64,000 nt of DNA. It comes from Mytilus edulis (taxonomy: Eukaryota; Mollusca; Bivalvia; Mytilida; Mytilidae). Position numbers and translations under genes: made by a program. Numbering within the stretch: position 1 is the first letter of the stretch; each line of letters starts with the position of its first letter. The notes beneath the pieces were generated by a model. That model did not search any database and had not been told where the DNA came from. It saw only the letters and a list, made by a program, of their open reading frames with translations. Shown piece by piece: positions 22,000 through 34,561 of this stretch. The stretch spans positions 48,692,830 to 48,756,829 of the forward strand of contig NC_092344.1 of NCBI RefSeq assembly GCF_963676685.1. The letters run 5' to 3'.

Positions 22000-23497
22000 T
22001 GTAACACTGCCTCTCGGGTGCTAGAGTCGGACACCAGAGAACACAATGAACATAAAGTAAAGGGATCTTTTTATTGTGTGTATGTATATTAGGATAAAAT
22101 ATTAGGGTCGACGTCTAGTTGGTTTACCGTCGACCAAAACACTCTACCGATGTTGATTTTATATTTGTTTTGTTATTACTGTATATTTACTACATATTCG
22201 TGAAATAAAATACATGAAATAGGACAGTTTAGATGCTTTATTATTATTTATAAAAATGCTGGACTGGTAGTGGTACAGCTCTGTTCCTGGCCTAGTCCGG
22301 TTCCTAGTATGGTTGGTCTTATCTATAACTAACCTAAACAGAGACTTTACTCTGTCACTATCTAAATATTATTAAACTACCAATGTGTAGCGCTAAACTC
22401 GATCACATTAAAGTAAATCAACCAGATTCACTAATCCACAGTTTATAATAAGTCTCAATTCCTTAAGACATAATAAATACAATCAACAATCAACAATTCT
22501 TTAAAGGTAATCACAAAATCGTTCCTACCATAAAGCTTCCGTAATCAATATTAAATACTTGACTTTCTTAAAGTATGTCACCTAGGAATTTCACCTAACA
22601 AAACAAGTTGCACAAAACTATATATTTATTTGCACCAAGCAATATTTACACCAAGGATTTTCACCTAAAGCATTATTTGCTCCAAGCAATATATTTACAC
22701 CCAGGAATTACACCTAAACCATCAATTGCACCAATAAATATTTGCACCAAGGATTTGCTCCCATTTGGCACCTAAAGTTTGCACCAATAAATATTTGCAC
22801 CAAGGATTTGCTCCCGATTTGGCACCTAAAGTTTGCACCAAGGATTTGCTCCCGATTTGGCACCTAAAGTTTGCACCAATAAATATTTGCACCAAGGATT
22901 TGCTCCCGATTTGGCACCTAAAGTTTGCACCAACAATCTTAAATTAAAACAAAGTTAACTCTCAACGCTTGTCTGTATTTCTCAGACATATTCCAGCTTC
23001 CAGTTAAGTTTGTCACTACCCATTCATTGTCAACCCAACTCTCCGTCGTTTCTGTTGTTGTTTTGGTATTTATACTTTCGACTGACCAATGACAGAGCTT
23101 GTTACATATTGTTTACCAATCGGCAACCATGGATCATATTAGGGAAACTCCCGTAATGTTGATACTGTTTGTAAACAATGATTGATCTTCATCAATAACG
23201 ATGGGTTTCGACATTAAATTTATAAGTAGATCATTAGAACAGTCTTATTTGAGTTTATAGTATAATAAGGTAACTACCGCGAAAATACGGAATCAGTACG
23301 TGAACTAAAACTTATTTACAAACTAACATACACAAATATGTCGTATCATGAAAACAACAGCCAAAATAACAAATGACAAGTCTTGCACTACTTGTAACAT
23401 TAGACATCTCACTAACATCTATCGTTTATCCTCAATAATTTCGAGAAACTATACAGACATAGGTTTACTATAAAAAGGGGGGAATGTCGGCATTACA
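22000..23497. mobile_element. LTR-like insertion private to unit 1 (solo LTR candidate)
   Basis: A 1,498-bp insertion starting TGTAACACTGCC and ending GTCGGCATTACA. It is bordered by ATAT on both sides (21,996-21,999; 23,498-23,501). Unit 2 has a single ACAT at the empty site (about 58,377). TG...CA termini and a 4-bp duplication suit an LTR retroelement. A purine run (AAAAAGGGGGGAA) lies just inside the right end. No gag or pol is present. It contains a minisatellite at 22,620-22,935. A DNA element with TGTAA ends is the alternative. Confidence 0.6.
22620..22935. repeat. Minisatellite inside the LTR-like insertion
   Basis: Tandem units mixing TTTGCACCAATAAATATT, TGCACCAAGGATTTGCTCCC and GATTTGGCACCTAAAG, with repeat lengths of about 35-60 bp. 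The open frame here is a repeat artefact. Confidence 0.8.
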
Positions 23498-23509
23498 ATA
23501 TTATAAAAA

Positions 23510-23750
23510 AGAAGATGTGGTATGATAGCCAATGAGACAACTATCCACAAAAAACCAAAATGACACAGATATTAACAACTATAGGTCACCGTACGGCCTT
23601 CAACAATGAGCAAAGCCCATACCGCATAGTCAGCTATGAAAGGCCCCGATAAGACAATGTAAAACAATTCAAACGAGAAAACTAAAGGCCTAACCAACAT
23701 ATTCAAAAGAAAAAACCTGGTCACATTCGAAACAAAAATTCAGTTCACTC
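23510..23750 (-). repeat. Dispersed repeat family A, unit 1
   Basis: Reverse copy of family A, starting AAGAAGATGTGGTATGATAG. It is shared with unit 2 at 58,378-58,620, so it was there before the duplication. Confidence 0.75.
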
Positions 23751-23759
23751 GAGAAAAAT

Positions 23760-25440
23760 ACACGATGAAAATAGACACGTCTACACTAACCGGAAAATTG
23801 CTTTGATTTTAGCCAAAGATAGAAATTAACTGTATATTCTTGAGAGAGATTCACATTTCAGTACATACATTCACGGTTTCCATTAAATCTGATGTAATAA
23901 TCATTTATTATTTTAAGTGAAAGTAAACGGATTGCTTTTATTACGTTTCAATTAGTTGAAGGCTGTATGGAAATTATTTATGACTTTATATACTTTCAAT
24001 AGAATCTAAACATTTATTATCTTTTAAAAAAAGATATCCGACACCTTCAAATCGGAGCATACTTTTAAAACAACAATTGTTTCGATCTTTCCTTTTTATC
24101 ATGTTTAAATGCCGAAACTTGACGTCAAAAGTCTGACAATTGAGCACACATATTTATCTATAACAAATATATATAATTATATATATATATATAATATATA
24201 GTTCAGTCTAGGCGGCTGTCAGATTATTGATCACTAATTTGACTTAGGTTATCATATTTGATATATTGCATACTTAAACATGGTTTAAAATTACTAAAAA
24301 GATAAATAAACAAACATGCATAGTCTTGTTTTAATGCATTATTGAATGTTTTAGACAAGAGAGCGGAATTATTCTTAATGCATTTTCCATAGTGTACCAA
24401 TGGTGTTCCGTATTTTTTTCTCAAAGACTACACAAACTAGGCAAAAACTGGTAGCAGTTTCTGTAACTAGAAATGTCAGTGTTGTATTACAACCAAAAAA
24501 ATATATAGGGTTTTTCGGCAGAAATTGACTTAAAATGCAGTTGAAAAGGATAGTCTTTTTTTCGGTTAATGAAAAAGGCATATTTTTATGGCTCCGACGT
24601 GCAGAAATGGAAGATATTTTCTATAAGTCGTAAAATGTGAATATGATTTTCTGCAATTTTTAAACCTAATTGGATAAGCTTTCGTGTAAATGTAATTCTA
24701 ATCCTGTATCATCCAATCAGAAGCCGTATAGGATTCTATTCTGAGTACCATCTTGCCGGTAAAATTTAAACAAATAATTGTGCTTGTGTTACCTCATATA
24801 ATAACCATTGAGATTACAATCGAACACTCCTACTAGTCATTCGTATTGATATAAACATAAATATTAATATAAATAGACGACCAAACACGTAGAGCTTTGT
24901 AAATACGATTTGAACAGGTCTGTTGTGTCATAGATTAAAACATGTACTAGTATAAATGATTTCTGGTGTGGCGAATCAGTCAAAGAAATACTGTTGTTCT
25001 TTCTGATTGCTGTCTTGTTTTACAGTTAAATGTTGACATTATTTTCTGTTTAATAAATTGAGGCATTGGTAGGCAATCAACAGCCAAAAGGTTATGTTAT
25101 GGTTATATGAACGCGATTTCATATTAAAATGAATTGTTGGCTTTCAAGCCAATAATACATTTTCGATTTTTGTTTGACAAAAAACCGAGCTGACTACTGA
25201 TGAAACATAATTTCCATTAAACTCATCTTTTGTCAGATAAAATAATTTGCTAAACATATTTTGATACTCTTTATTTGGAGTATCGTATCTTGTACCAACG
25301 CATATTCATATCTTGATCCTTGATAATGTATATCTTAATATTTTAGTTATGTGATTGTCTATCTATCTAGCACGCATAAAGGGCCAACCCGTGGTAAAAT
25401 CACGATATATTCAAACCCCCATAAATTATTTCTAAATTCA
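23760..25440. other. Intergenic DNA between LRR relic and B-box gene, unit 1
   Basis: Collinear with about 58,630-60,420 in unit 2. It includes an (AT)n tract near 24,165-24,200. No gene is supported; the short minus-strand frame at 24,375-24,581 also exists in unit 2 but has no domain. Confidence 0.5.
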
Positions 25441-25480
25441 CTTTAATCATTTGAAGAATTTCTATTTACAACCGAACGTA

Positions 25481-26572
25481 TTAGATCAGACTGTCTGTCA
25501 TTTTAGCGACATGAATTTTTCCGTAGTCCTCATTTTTGCCTTTACCACTTCCAATTAATAAATATCCTTCTGTGTCAAAGCATACACAATATGGCCTGGT
25601 TATGCCCAAGTCTTTGAAAATTAATTGCAACCCAAGTAGATCTCCTTTTAAGTTTATAACATGTAGAGCATCGTTTCCCCTGTCTGCAACTACAACGTTA
25701 TCACTTGCCGTAATAGTAAATCCCTCTGGTTGAAATGTTTCTAAATCGTCTTGCCCGTCGTAGGTAAACCTTAAGCGACCATGTCTATCCACAGCTATTA
25801 TTCTACCATTGTGGTCAGTGTCAAAACGATCAATAACATAGACAACATTTCTAGAATCAGTGAGAATGCGTGCTGCATAACTGAACAATTTATTTCCTTT
25901 TTTGTCAACTTCTAATGTTACTCTCCGCTGATAATCACTACCGAAAATTATTACCTGTCTGACCGAAAAATCCTGGGCTGGATGAGGTGGCCCTTGTTCT
26001 CGTAATCCAACTAATACTTCATTGTCTTTGTTTATATGTATCGCCAAAGGCAGCATCGGAAAAGTGTCTAAAACAGTTTTTACTTCACCCGCGGGGGATA
26101 AAATTTGTATTTTGTGGTCACGATGTTCAATCAAAAGTATTTCACCGTCTTTTTTTATTGCAAAGTCAAATATTTTTCTCTTCAACGTCTGTAATATCTT
26201 TATTGATGATTCTAAACGTTTCCCTTTCACAAATTGATGTTTGTCAGACGTTTTCTGATTAAATTTAAAGTATAACAAATCGTCATCCGAACAAAGTAAA
26301 GTATTAACAGCAGGCAGAGAAGTTGTGTATGATTTGAAAACGGATGAAATAACTACAGACGATACTGGTGATGATTTGCTGATATCCTGAATAGACACAA
26401 TGTCATGATCTTGTGCAGATTGAAGTCCTTGATGGACACTTTCTTTACAGGAGTTACACATACGAACATTGCAATCTTCACATTTCCACAGTATTTCTTG
26501 ACCTTTGCAAAAATAGCATGAAACTGGCACTTGTGCTTTTCTTATACTTGTGGATTTCCCTGATGTCGCCAT
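25481..26572 (-). CDS. B-box zinc finger/beta-propeller (NHL-like) protein, copy 1
   Basis: Intronless, 363 aa. Residues about 16-62 form one B-box zinc finger: CYFCKGQEILWKCEDC, then CNSCKESVHQ and a distal H-D. There is no RING before it and no clear coiled coil after it. From about residue 75 the protein has repeated strands with I-x-V-D-x-G-x-(L/I) character (for example IIAVDRHGRLRFTYDG, and VVVADRGNDALHVINLKGDLL), typical of an NHL/six-bladed propeller. Such TRIM-like, RING-less proteins are abundant in bivalves; adaptor or antiviral roles are inferred for the class only. The ATG at 26,572 is chosen because the B-box follows closely and a stop lies upstream. It differs from the unit 2 copy at three residues: Asn/Lys, Leu/Ile and Tyr/Cys. 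Confidence 0.85.
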   Translation of the reverse strand: MATSGKSTSIRKAQVPVSCYFCKGQEILWKCEDCNVRMCNSCKESVHQGLQSAQDHDIVSIQDISKSSPVSSVVISSVFKSYTTSLPAVNTLLCSDDDLLYFKFNQKTSDKHQFVKGKRLESSIKILQTLKRKIFDFAIKKDGEILLIEHRDHKIQILSPAGEVKTVLDTFPMLPLAIHINKDNEVLVGLREQGPPHPAQDFSVRQVIIFGSDYQRRVTLEVDKKGNKLFSYAARILTDSRNVVYVIDRFDTDHNGRIIAVDRHGRLRFTYDGQDDLETFQPEGFTITASDNVVVADRGNDALHVINLKGDLLGLQLIFKDLGITRPYCVCFDTEGYLLIGSGKGKNEDYGKIHVAKMTDSLI

Positions 26573-26600
26573 TTGTACAGTAAAATAAACATCAAAACGT

Positions 26601-26616
26601 CACGTGTTTCACTTTC
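26601..26616 (-). promoter_or_regulatory. ISRE-like and E-box elements upstream of B-box gene copy 1
   Basis: Read on the gene strand, GAAAGTGAAAC (26,616-26,606) matches the interferon-regulatory-factor consensus GAAANNGAAAC. It runs into CACGTG (26,606-26,601), followed by GACGT. This is about 30-45 bp before the ATG and is kept in unit 2. It may be proximal promoter or 5' leader. Confidence 0.45.
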
Positions 26617-27417
26617 TACTTCGTTGTTAGTAGGTAAAAAAAAGTTGAATACTATAGAAATGTGTAATCTTATCCCATTTAAAGTTTGTCTTGTCATGAT
26701 CTAAACATGAAGAAAAGTATTTGTATAAAGTTAAAGATAAGTACATTATAGAATATAAAGACTACATTTTAAATAGTATTTTTTTGCTTTTACACAACAA
26801 GGTATTTTTTTAAAGAATTGCTATTGTCATATTTGAAATAAACTTATTTCATAAACGAAGGAGCTGTATTATATGATGCTCAAAATGCATTTTAAAACCA
26901 ACAATTGTGTTGAATTTATGTTCTTTTTTTAACGATGCGATAGAGCACTCACTCAATTTTACTACGCCTATGGAAATGGACAGCATACGGTTTAACTACA
27001 TGCTTAACTATCAAATAGTATGATTTCCTTTTAACAGGGAAAGTCCGCGTTTTTTTGCTCTAATCTAAATGTGTTCATCGTAACATAAAAAACACATTAA
27101 CAAAGTTTTAAATTTATATTCCTTCTAATAACGGAGAAAATCAAGTATTTGTTACTTTTTGGTTGACGTACATTTTGTTCGTGAATGGGTTGTGACGTTT
27201 TAACCCGATTTGTTGAATCCTGGTAAAAAATAAAATCTGTTTTAATTGCTTATCGAAATTTAACGTACGTCAAAGTGCACAGATGGTCGTTGGTCGTCGT
27301 TAATAACCACAATATAAGAATGACGTGTACCGTTTTGTATTGATTAAATAAAACTTCCTAGTATATGAAATCATCTAAATAATAATACAACTCATAAATT
27401 ATTGTTGAGATTTTTTC

Positions 27418-27515
27418 ATAAAATATCTATTGAAGATTTGTTAACAAAATATCTATGGAAGATTTGTTAAAAAAAATATCTATTAAAGATTTTGTCATAA
27501 AATATCTATTAAAAA
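27418..27515. repeat. ~24-bp minisatellite, unit 1
   Basis: Four units of the type AAAATATCTATTGAAGATTT with GTTAAC or GTCAT spacers. The same array is at 62,398-62,500 in unit 2. The 63-codon frame over it is a by-product. Confidence 0.8.
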
Positions 27516-27796
27516 TTTTCACTGATTTTCAATTACAAATATTTTACGTTTTATTTACAGTTAAAACTTTGATAACCAATTTTCAATGTAAAATATGTGT
27601 GAACAGAGTGTGTATATTATTTGTCATTGTTTATTTCTCGATTTGAGGAGAATTCGTTTGGACTTTACCTTGCAGCAATTTAGCCTCAGGCGTACACAGG
27701 TGTGAATGTTGTCATTTGGAATGGATTAACAGAAAGAGTATAACGTGTTTAATACATCAAGAAGAAATATACGATGACAATAGAGAAACAATGATT

Positions 27797-28709
27797 AATT
27801 ATAGGTTAGACAATACTTGGTCATGTTTTATGAAGATTTAAGCCCAAGGCGAAGCCGAGGGCTTAAATCTTTATAAAACATGACCAAGTATTGTCTGACC
27901 AATTTAGAACATATTCACACTTTCGAGTGACCTTACAAAATTAGCTTTCCCATTGTAATATTCAAACTTTAATAAGAGTTCACTTTTTATAATTAACATA
28001 TTAAATGTAAAACATAGGTAATCATCATTTCAATGGATGGAATGAAATAGCACTGACATAGTTTGTGAGGATAAATTGTTTTTCTTCTGCTTCAGGTAAA
28101 TTTAATACTTATATATCTTGATATTTTTTTATTTTTAAAAGCAACACACTGTTATATAAATGCCCTTTTTTATTTTTTTTTTATAAATATAAAACTCTGT
28201 ATAAGCAATTAAATTCAGACCGTTCAGCGTTAAATGCTTACTTTTTATTGATAATTTTATATGTATTGTGTTTCTCCGTAAAAAAATCCTTTGCTTTATA
28301 TATCAGCAGCCTGAAATTGTTTTCTTGAAAGAAAAAAAAAATCCCTCAAATTTATAAGGTTTATAATAAATAAATATTATTTTACCTACATCCTTACTGC
28401 CATATTGTTTTTGTTTATTCTATATATGTGTACCATTAGAAAATTTATAAAAATTTGTAAAATTCAAAATGTTTTGTTTTAATCTTTGCTCTTTCATCTT
28501 TAATCAGTAGGCTCTTTTCCCATGGAAAATGCCTCAGGGGATTGTACACTTCATTAGTCCAGTTATTAAGAGTTCACTTTCAAATAGACTGACAATGAAA
28601 AGTCATTCATGTATAGCATTTCATAGTGCATGGAAAACCATGTACTATGAAAATTAGAGGGGAAAAAAACTGACTTTTCATTGGACGAGAAGGGGTGAGT
28701 ATGTTCTAA
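27797..28709. mobile_element. Insertion private to unit 1 bearing a 42-bp-arm hairpin
   Basis: Unit 2 reads straight from ACAATGATTAA into GTGTATAAATTAATTG (about 62,770-62,795), whereas unit 1 has about 0.9 kb between these points. The left end holds a hairpin at 27,804-27,900. AGAACATATTCAC at about 27,905 is mirrored by GAGTATGTTCTAA at the right end, giving imperfect inverted ends. A TAA next to both ends may be the target duplication. No coding capacity. Confidence 0.6.
27804..27900. repeat. Near-perfect hairpin
   Basis: Arms 27,804-27,845 and 27,859-27,900 (42 bp each, two mismatches) around a 13-base loop. The arms run from GGTTAGACAATACTTGGTC to TTTAAGCCC. Confidence 0.9.
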
Positions 28710-29389
28710 CGTGTATACATTAATTGAAAATAAACTTTCCCTTTTTTAATTCCGGAAGTGTATTCAATATTAAAATTGAAAACAATTCGATTACGTTCTA
28801 TACAATTAGCATAAAATTAAAATATGAAATTAAAAGAATAGTACTTTTAATTTCAAAAATTAAAAGTATCATTTCCCAATTAATAATAATTGAACATCTG
28901 TTTAATTTACTTTACTGGAATTCTTTAACTTGTACTTAAATATGGCGTTGTTTAAATGCTAACAATCGTAAATCTATTGCAATTTCAATGTTTTTAATTG
29001 AAAAAAAAACACAACAGTACAACATACATATTCTTTTGTGTTTTTTTTAACATTTCATTCTTCCATAATTCATTTCAACTGACAATCACTTAAACAAATT
29101 ATTTGTGAAAAGAATGCCAATTATCATGTATTTTATGAATGGATATGGCATACATTATAAATCTAAGCTAATACATTATTTTGTTAGAGGATTTTTACCA
29201 TTTTTTTTATATTCTATATCGTTTTAAAAGACCCAATAAATTCAAAAGTATCATTTATCAACACCTTAAGAAACAACACAATCATCCTATTAAGGTAGTT
29301 CAGGGGTATAGAAAAAAATGACAGAATTTTCTTATACTTCGTGAAATTTAACTTTGAAGTATTGTAAATGAAAAAATGCAAAAAAAATT

Positions 29390-30735
29390 GGGGATCACCG
29401 GCCATCTAAGACATATTTTGACCTCTGAAAATGAGTGCAAATAGGTTATATGGAAATATAGGGAAAATGGACAAAAAAACAATTTGATTGAATTTTCAAA
29501 GCAAACTAAATGACAGAAGTTGCTCATTTTTTCATATGGTAAAGCTTGATGTCTCATTTTATAAAATTGAAATAAACTTTGGCGGTCACCGGCCATCCAA
29601 GAGATTTTTTTTACCTCTGAATATGAGTGCAAATAGGCTAAATATAGGGAAAACAGGCATAAAATATCTTTGATTGAATTTTCAGAGCAAAATAAATGAC
29701 AGAAGTTGCTCATTTTTTCAAACTGTAAAGCTTGATGTCTTTATTTTATAAAATTGAAATAAAATTTGGAAGTCACCGGCCATCCAAGAGATTTTTTGAC
29801 CTCTGAAAATGAGTGCAAATAGGCTAAATATAGGGAAAATAGGCATAAAATATCTATGTTTGAATTTTCAGAGCAAAATAAATGACAGAAGTTGCTCATT
29901 TTTTCAAACTGTAAAGCGTGATGTCTATATTTTATAAAATTGAAATAAAATTTGGGGGTCACCGGTCATCTAAGAGATTTTTTTACCTCTGAATATGAGT
30001 GCAAATAGGCTAAATATAGGGAAAACCGGCATAAAATATCTTTGATTGAATTTTCAGAGCAAAATAAATGACAGAAGTTGCTCATTATTTCATACTATAA
30101 AGTTTGATGTCTTTATTTTATAAAATTGAAATAAAATTTGGAAGTCACCGGCCATCCAAGAGATTTTTTGACCTCTGAAAATGAGTGCAAATAGGCTAAA
30201 TATAGGGAAAACAGGCATAAAATATCTTTGATTGAATTTTCAGAGCAAAATAAATGACAGAAGTTGCTCATTTTATCAAACTGTAAAGCTTGATGTCTCT
30301 ATTTTATAAAATTGAAATAAAATTTTGGGGTCACCTGCCATCCAAGAGATTTTTTGACCTCTGAAAATGAGTGCAATTAGGCTAAATATAGGGAAAACAG
30401 GCATAAAATATCTTTGATTGAATTTTCAGAGCAAAATAAATGACAGAAGTTGCTCATTATTTCATACTGTAAAGTTTGATGTCTTTATTTTATAAAATTG
30501 AAATAAAATTTGGGTGTCACCGGCCATGCAAGAGATTTTTTGACCTCTGAATATGAGTGCAAATAGGCTAAATATAGGGGAAACAGGCATAAAATATCTT
30601 TGATTGAATTTTCAGAGCAAAATAAATGACAGACGTTGCTCATCTTTTCATACTGTAAAGCTTGATGTCTCTATTTTATTAAATTGAAATAAATTTTGCG
30701 GGTCACCAGCCATCCAAGAGATTTTTTTGAGCAAA
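29390..30735. repeat. ~187-bp tandem array (about 7 units)
   Basis: The segment CATCCAAGAGATTTTTTGAC recurs near 29,403, 29,595, 29,780, 29,967, 30,154, 30,340, 30,527 and 30,714. Each is followed by ATGAGTGCAAATAGGCTAAA and CAAAATAAATGACAGAAGTT blocks. Units differ by a few substitutions. Minus-strand frames of 63-121 codons over it are repetitive artefacts. Confidence 0.9.
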
Positions 30736-30954
30736 ATAACAGTTGTTGTTTATTGTTCAAAGAGGGTTGACCTCTGTGGTTGTATAATGCTGCGCCCTGT
30801 GGAGCATCTGGTTATTATTGTGCTTAAACCATATTTGTTACAACAAAATGAATGAAAAGTGTGAGCTGACAGTCTGATAAGTGTTTATCCATAAGTCTCA
30901 TTCTGACTTACTATCTGAAAGGTTTTTATGTGTCAATATTTGTGTTTCAATATA

Positions 30955-31280
30955 AAAGGAAGATGTGGTATGATAATTGATTGTTAATGAGGCAACTCTC
31001 CGCAATAGACCAAATGACACAGAAGTTAACAGCTACAGGTCAAAAGCCGTTATCGCATAGTTAGCTGTAAAAGGCCCTTCAATGACTAATGAAAAACAAT
31101 TCAAATGAGAAAACTGAAGGCATATTAATGTACAAAATGATGAAGAAAAAAAAAATATGTGACACAACAAAAGACAACCACTGTCTGAATAACAGGTTCA
31201 TGACTTGGGACAGGCACATACATGTACAGAATGTTGTAGGGTTAATGTTTGGAGGTGACAACCCTTTCCCTTAACCTGGG
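30955..31280 (-). repeat. Dispersed repeat family A inside the TTAA composite
   Basis: Reverse copy with the GAAGATGTGGTATGATAATT start, GGCCCTTCAATGACTAATG, and GACTTGGGACAGGCACATAC blocks. Confidence 0.75.
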
Positions 31281-31284
31281 ACAG

Positions 31285-32755
31285 TGGTTTAAATTGGTAC
31301 AACATATGGGTTTTTATCAATTTGTATTATTCATTTGTGAACTCTAAATCTAGCGAAAAGTAGATTATCACGGATAAATTTGCAGAATGAGTTGTATGAA
31401 AAGTCGGGACCCTTGTCTTACAAACTTTATGGAGCAAGAAAAATGTGATGAGGTTTGTATGTACAATGTACATTAAACGTCTGTCATAAAATTAAAGATA
31501 TCAGTATATTCGCATTTTACAATATTTTTTGTAACTGATGTATTTCACATGTTATTTTTCTTTTCTACTGTAGGATAGTAACTGGTTCAAATATACATGA
31601 ATGCCTCTTGAGACTAAAATTACATGCAATAGAAATCAGCCCCCAAAAAAGCAAGTTTTAATAACTTCAGCTGTAGTTATGCATTTTTAAATGTAAATAC
31701 AATGTATGTGATAGGGGCCTAAATTGACCCTGAATTATTTCAAGTGTTTTTGGCCTAAGACTTTTTAATACATAACGTACTATTAAATTATTACATGTAA
31801 TATACTATGCCATTTGTAAATTCCTTTTTATTTAAAGTACACTTTAAACATATGGGAGGATTCAGAGGCAGCCCTGGGAAAAATTGGTTAATAATATAGG
31901 GAATCACCTGAGCGGATCCCCTTTTAGGCAGTTAGTGGGCCCCCACTTACGAAAAATTCTGGATCCGCCACTGGGATTATTTATACAACAAAAACATTCA
32001 CGAGGTTTTAAATTGCAGGAAAATATCACCTCTTCATACAAGCCCCCCCCCCCCTTTTTCATTCAAAAACCTACTAAACATGCTAAAAGCCACATATTCA
32101 TACATTTTTATAATTTTGACTTTTGAATAATTATAATACATTCTACATGTCTGATACGTGTACATCAAATTAGTCTTTAAAAACATTTTGTCTATAATAT
32201 ATATCTTATAATTGCCATGAAACTTGGTCCGTAGGCTTAAAATTTAGTAAGCTCTGGTCAAACAAAGTTGGTTAAGATCGGTTAGTTCCTACTATCCATA
32301 TATAGGAACATAGTTAATTTATTATCCTTTGATTTTATCTTTATTTACAAAATACAGACTTTTGTGTGAACATTACCTTGCGTTCCACATGAAAATCAAT
32401 TATATAATCATTTTTATAAATTTGATTACATATCTTGAATTTTTTTTTCCTACACCTTATATATGCCTTAAAGAGGAAGTATTTTAAGAGTTGAAATTAT
32501 ACTGTAACTTTTGGTCATGAATGGACCAGCTGAAAAAGGTTAAAAAATGTCTGAAGCCATCAAGAGAATATGACACCCACTTAGCGCAGGTGTAATTTTT
32601 AAAAGTTTCATTTAATGTCTTTAAAATATTAAAGAAATGCACTTAGAAATAACTGTGTAGAGACCTTTTAAATTTAGAAAAAAATAATTTTATGACAAGA
32701 CCGCTTTTCCTGATTAGGTAGTAAAAGTTTTGTTTTTCTCTCATGAAGGTTCTGT
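31285..32755. other. Non-coding part of the TTAA composite
   Basis: AT-rich with a C-run near 32,044-32,054. No gene, inverted ends or array seen. Confidence 0.45.
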
Positions 32756-32766
32756 AGGATCAAATA

Positions 32767-34561
32767 CAGGGGTCGAATTTAAGCTTTTTTGTGTACTGGC
32801 CAGCCAGACCAGTGGACTTCAAATCTACTGGTCCGGCTTAAAATTTACTGGTTCTGCAAACATGACATTCATTTGATAACCACTAAAAGATACGACGGAT
32901 GTTTAGTTTTATTTTTTTTTCTCAGCTGCTTTCCTCTTCTTTACTTCAGTAGATTTTTGTGCTGTTCTGTTTGTTCATGAGCAAGTACAAAATCTTTTTA
33001 AATTTTAAGATCCCTTTACAAAAATACATTTCTCATCTAGGTTTGTCACTGCAAATTGTTCACATTACAATCGACTTTACAATTTAACCGTTCGAGATCT
33101 TTTTACCAGGATATTTTAAATTTACATTTGTTTTTGTCAGTTTGAAAAATCTTCCTTTTGAATATCGCTTAATTAACTAGATATCATTGAGATGGGAGCC
33201 ATCTCTGTGGGCCCCGCTGTGAATAATGTGCATTAAAAAATTGTATCTTTACCATAGGACATGGGTTTGTCAACTGAAATCAAAGTTTTTGACCTTGACC
33301 TTTGACCTAGGAAGTTGCACATAAATTATGATACACCCTTTTGTGTTGGTTTATATACATGTCAAGTATAAACTTTGAAATGATAACGGTTCTCAAGATA
33401 TAGAGCGGACACGATCTTTATCATAGGACATGGGGTTGTCAACTGAAACCAAAGTTTTTGACCTTGACCTTTGACCTAGGAAGTTGTATATAAATTATGA
33501 CATACCCTCTGATATTGGTTTCTATACATTTCAGGTATAAACTTTAAAATGATAACGGTTCTCAAGATATAGAGCGGACACAATCTTAACCATAGGACAT
33601 GGGGTTGTCAACTGAAACCAAAGTTTTTGACCTTGAACTTTGCCCTAGGCAGTCGTTCATAAATTATGACACACCCTCTGGTGTTGGTTCATATACATGT
33701 CAAGTATAAACTTTGAAATCATAACGGTTCTTAAGATATAGAGCGTACACGATCTTCACCACAGGACAGAGGGTTGTCAACTGAAACCAAAGTTTTTTTA
33801 CCTTGACCTTTGACCTAGGAAGTTGTACATACATCATGACACGCCCTCTGGTGGTGGTTAATAAACATGTAAAGTATAAAGTATGAAATCATAATGGTTC
33901 TCTAGATATGGAGCGAACACAAAGTTAAAGTGTTACGGACGGACGGACGGACATTGTACATACATCATGACACGCCCTCTGGTGGTGGTTAATAAACATG
34001 TAAAGTATAAAGTATGAAATCATAATGGTTCTCTAGATATGGAGCGAACACAAAGTTAAAGTGTTTCGGACGGACGGGCGGACAGACTGATCACTATAGG
34101 GCGACCCGCCTTCCCTGTGGTGGTGGTTAATAAACATGTAAAGTATAAAGTATGAAATCATAATGGTTCTCTAGATATGGAGCGGACACAAAGTTAAAGT
34201 GTTACGGACGGACGGACGGACGGACAGACTGATCACTATAGGGCGACCCGCCTAAAGGCGGGGCCCTAATTAATTTGTTTTGCCCTGCGTTAAAAAGCCA
34301 TTAAAAAATTTCCACATTTTGTGTTGTTGTGTAGTGCGCTCATTTGAGATATTAATTAAATACTTTTAAAATGGTACCGCCAGTACCCTAAAAATAATTT
34401 CTAATGTTTATGTTTTTGTAAACAAACCGAGATAGAGATGCAATCAGTGATTAACGAAAAATTTCTACTGGTCCGCCGGACTACCATCTGACAAAATCTA
34501 CTGGTCCCACACAGATTCTACTGGTCTCGGACCACCGGACCAGCGCCAATTTCGACCCCTG
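32767..34561. mobile_element. hAT-like non-autonomous element with internal minisatellite
   Basis: Starts CAGGGGTCGAATTT and ends AATTTCGACCCCTG. The 8-bp flanks ATCAAATA (32,759-32,766) and ATCAATTA (34,562-34,569) differ at one base. Subterminal CTACTGGTCC repeats occur at both ends in opposite senses. The 8-bp duplication and CAGGGG-type ends suggest a hAT-class element. No transposase is seen; the middle is a tandem array. Confidence 0.7.
33235..34265. repeat. ~168-bp tandem array with GGAC tetranucleotide runs
   Basis: The segment TTGACCTTGACCTTTGACCT recurs near 33,291, 33,460, 33,626 and 33,797. The array then changes to units with GGACGGACGGAC (33,940, 34,070, 34,205) and CACTATAGGGCGACCCGCC (34,095, 34,240). 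Confidence 0.85.

Noticed and set aside
29214-29962. Minus-strand frames with repeated FCHLFCSENSI-type peptides
   Set aside because: Translation of the 187-bp tandem array; frame length follows the repeat, and there are no codon-level signs of selection.
34090-34255. Segment CACTATAGGGCGA resembles a T7 promoter/cloning-vector sequence
   Set aside because: It lies within repeated units of the hAT-like element (twice, with natural flanks CTGAT and CCCGCC) and lacks the upstream TAATACGA part. Vector contamination is unlikely.
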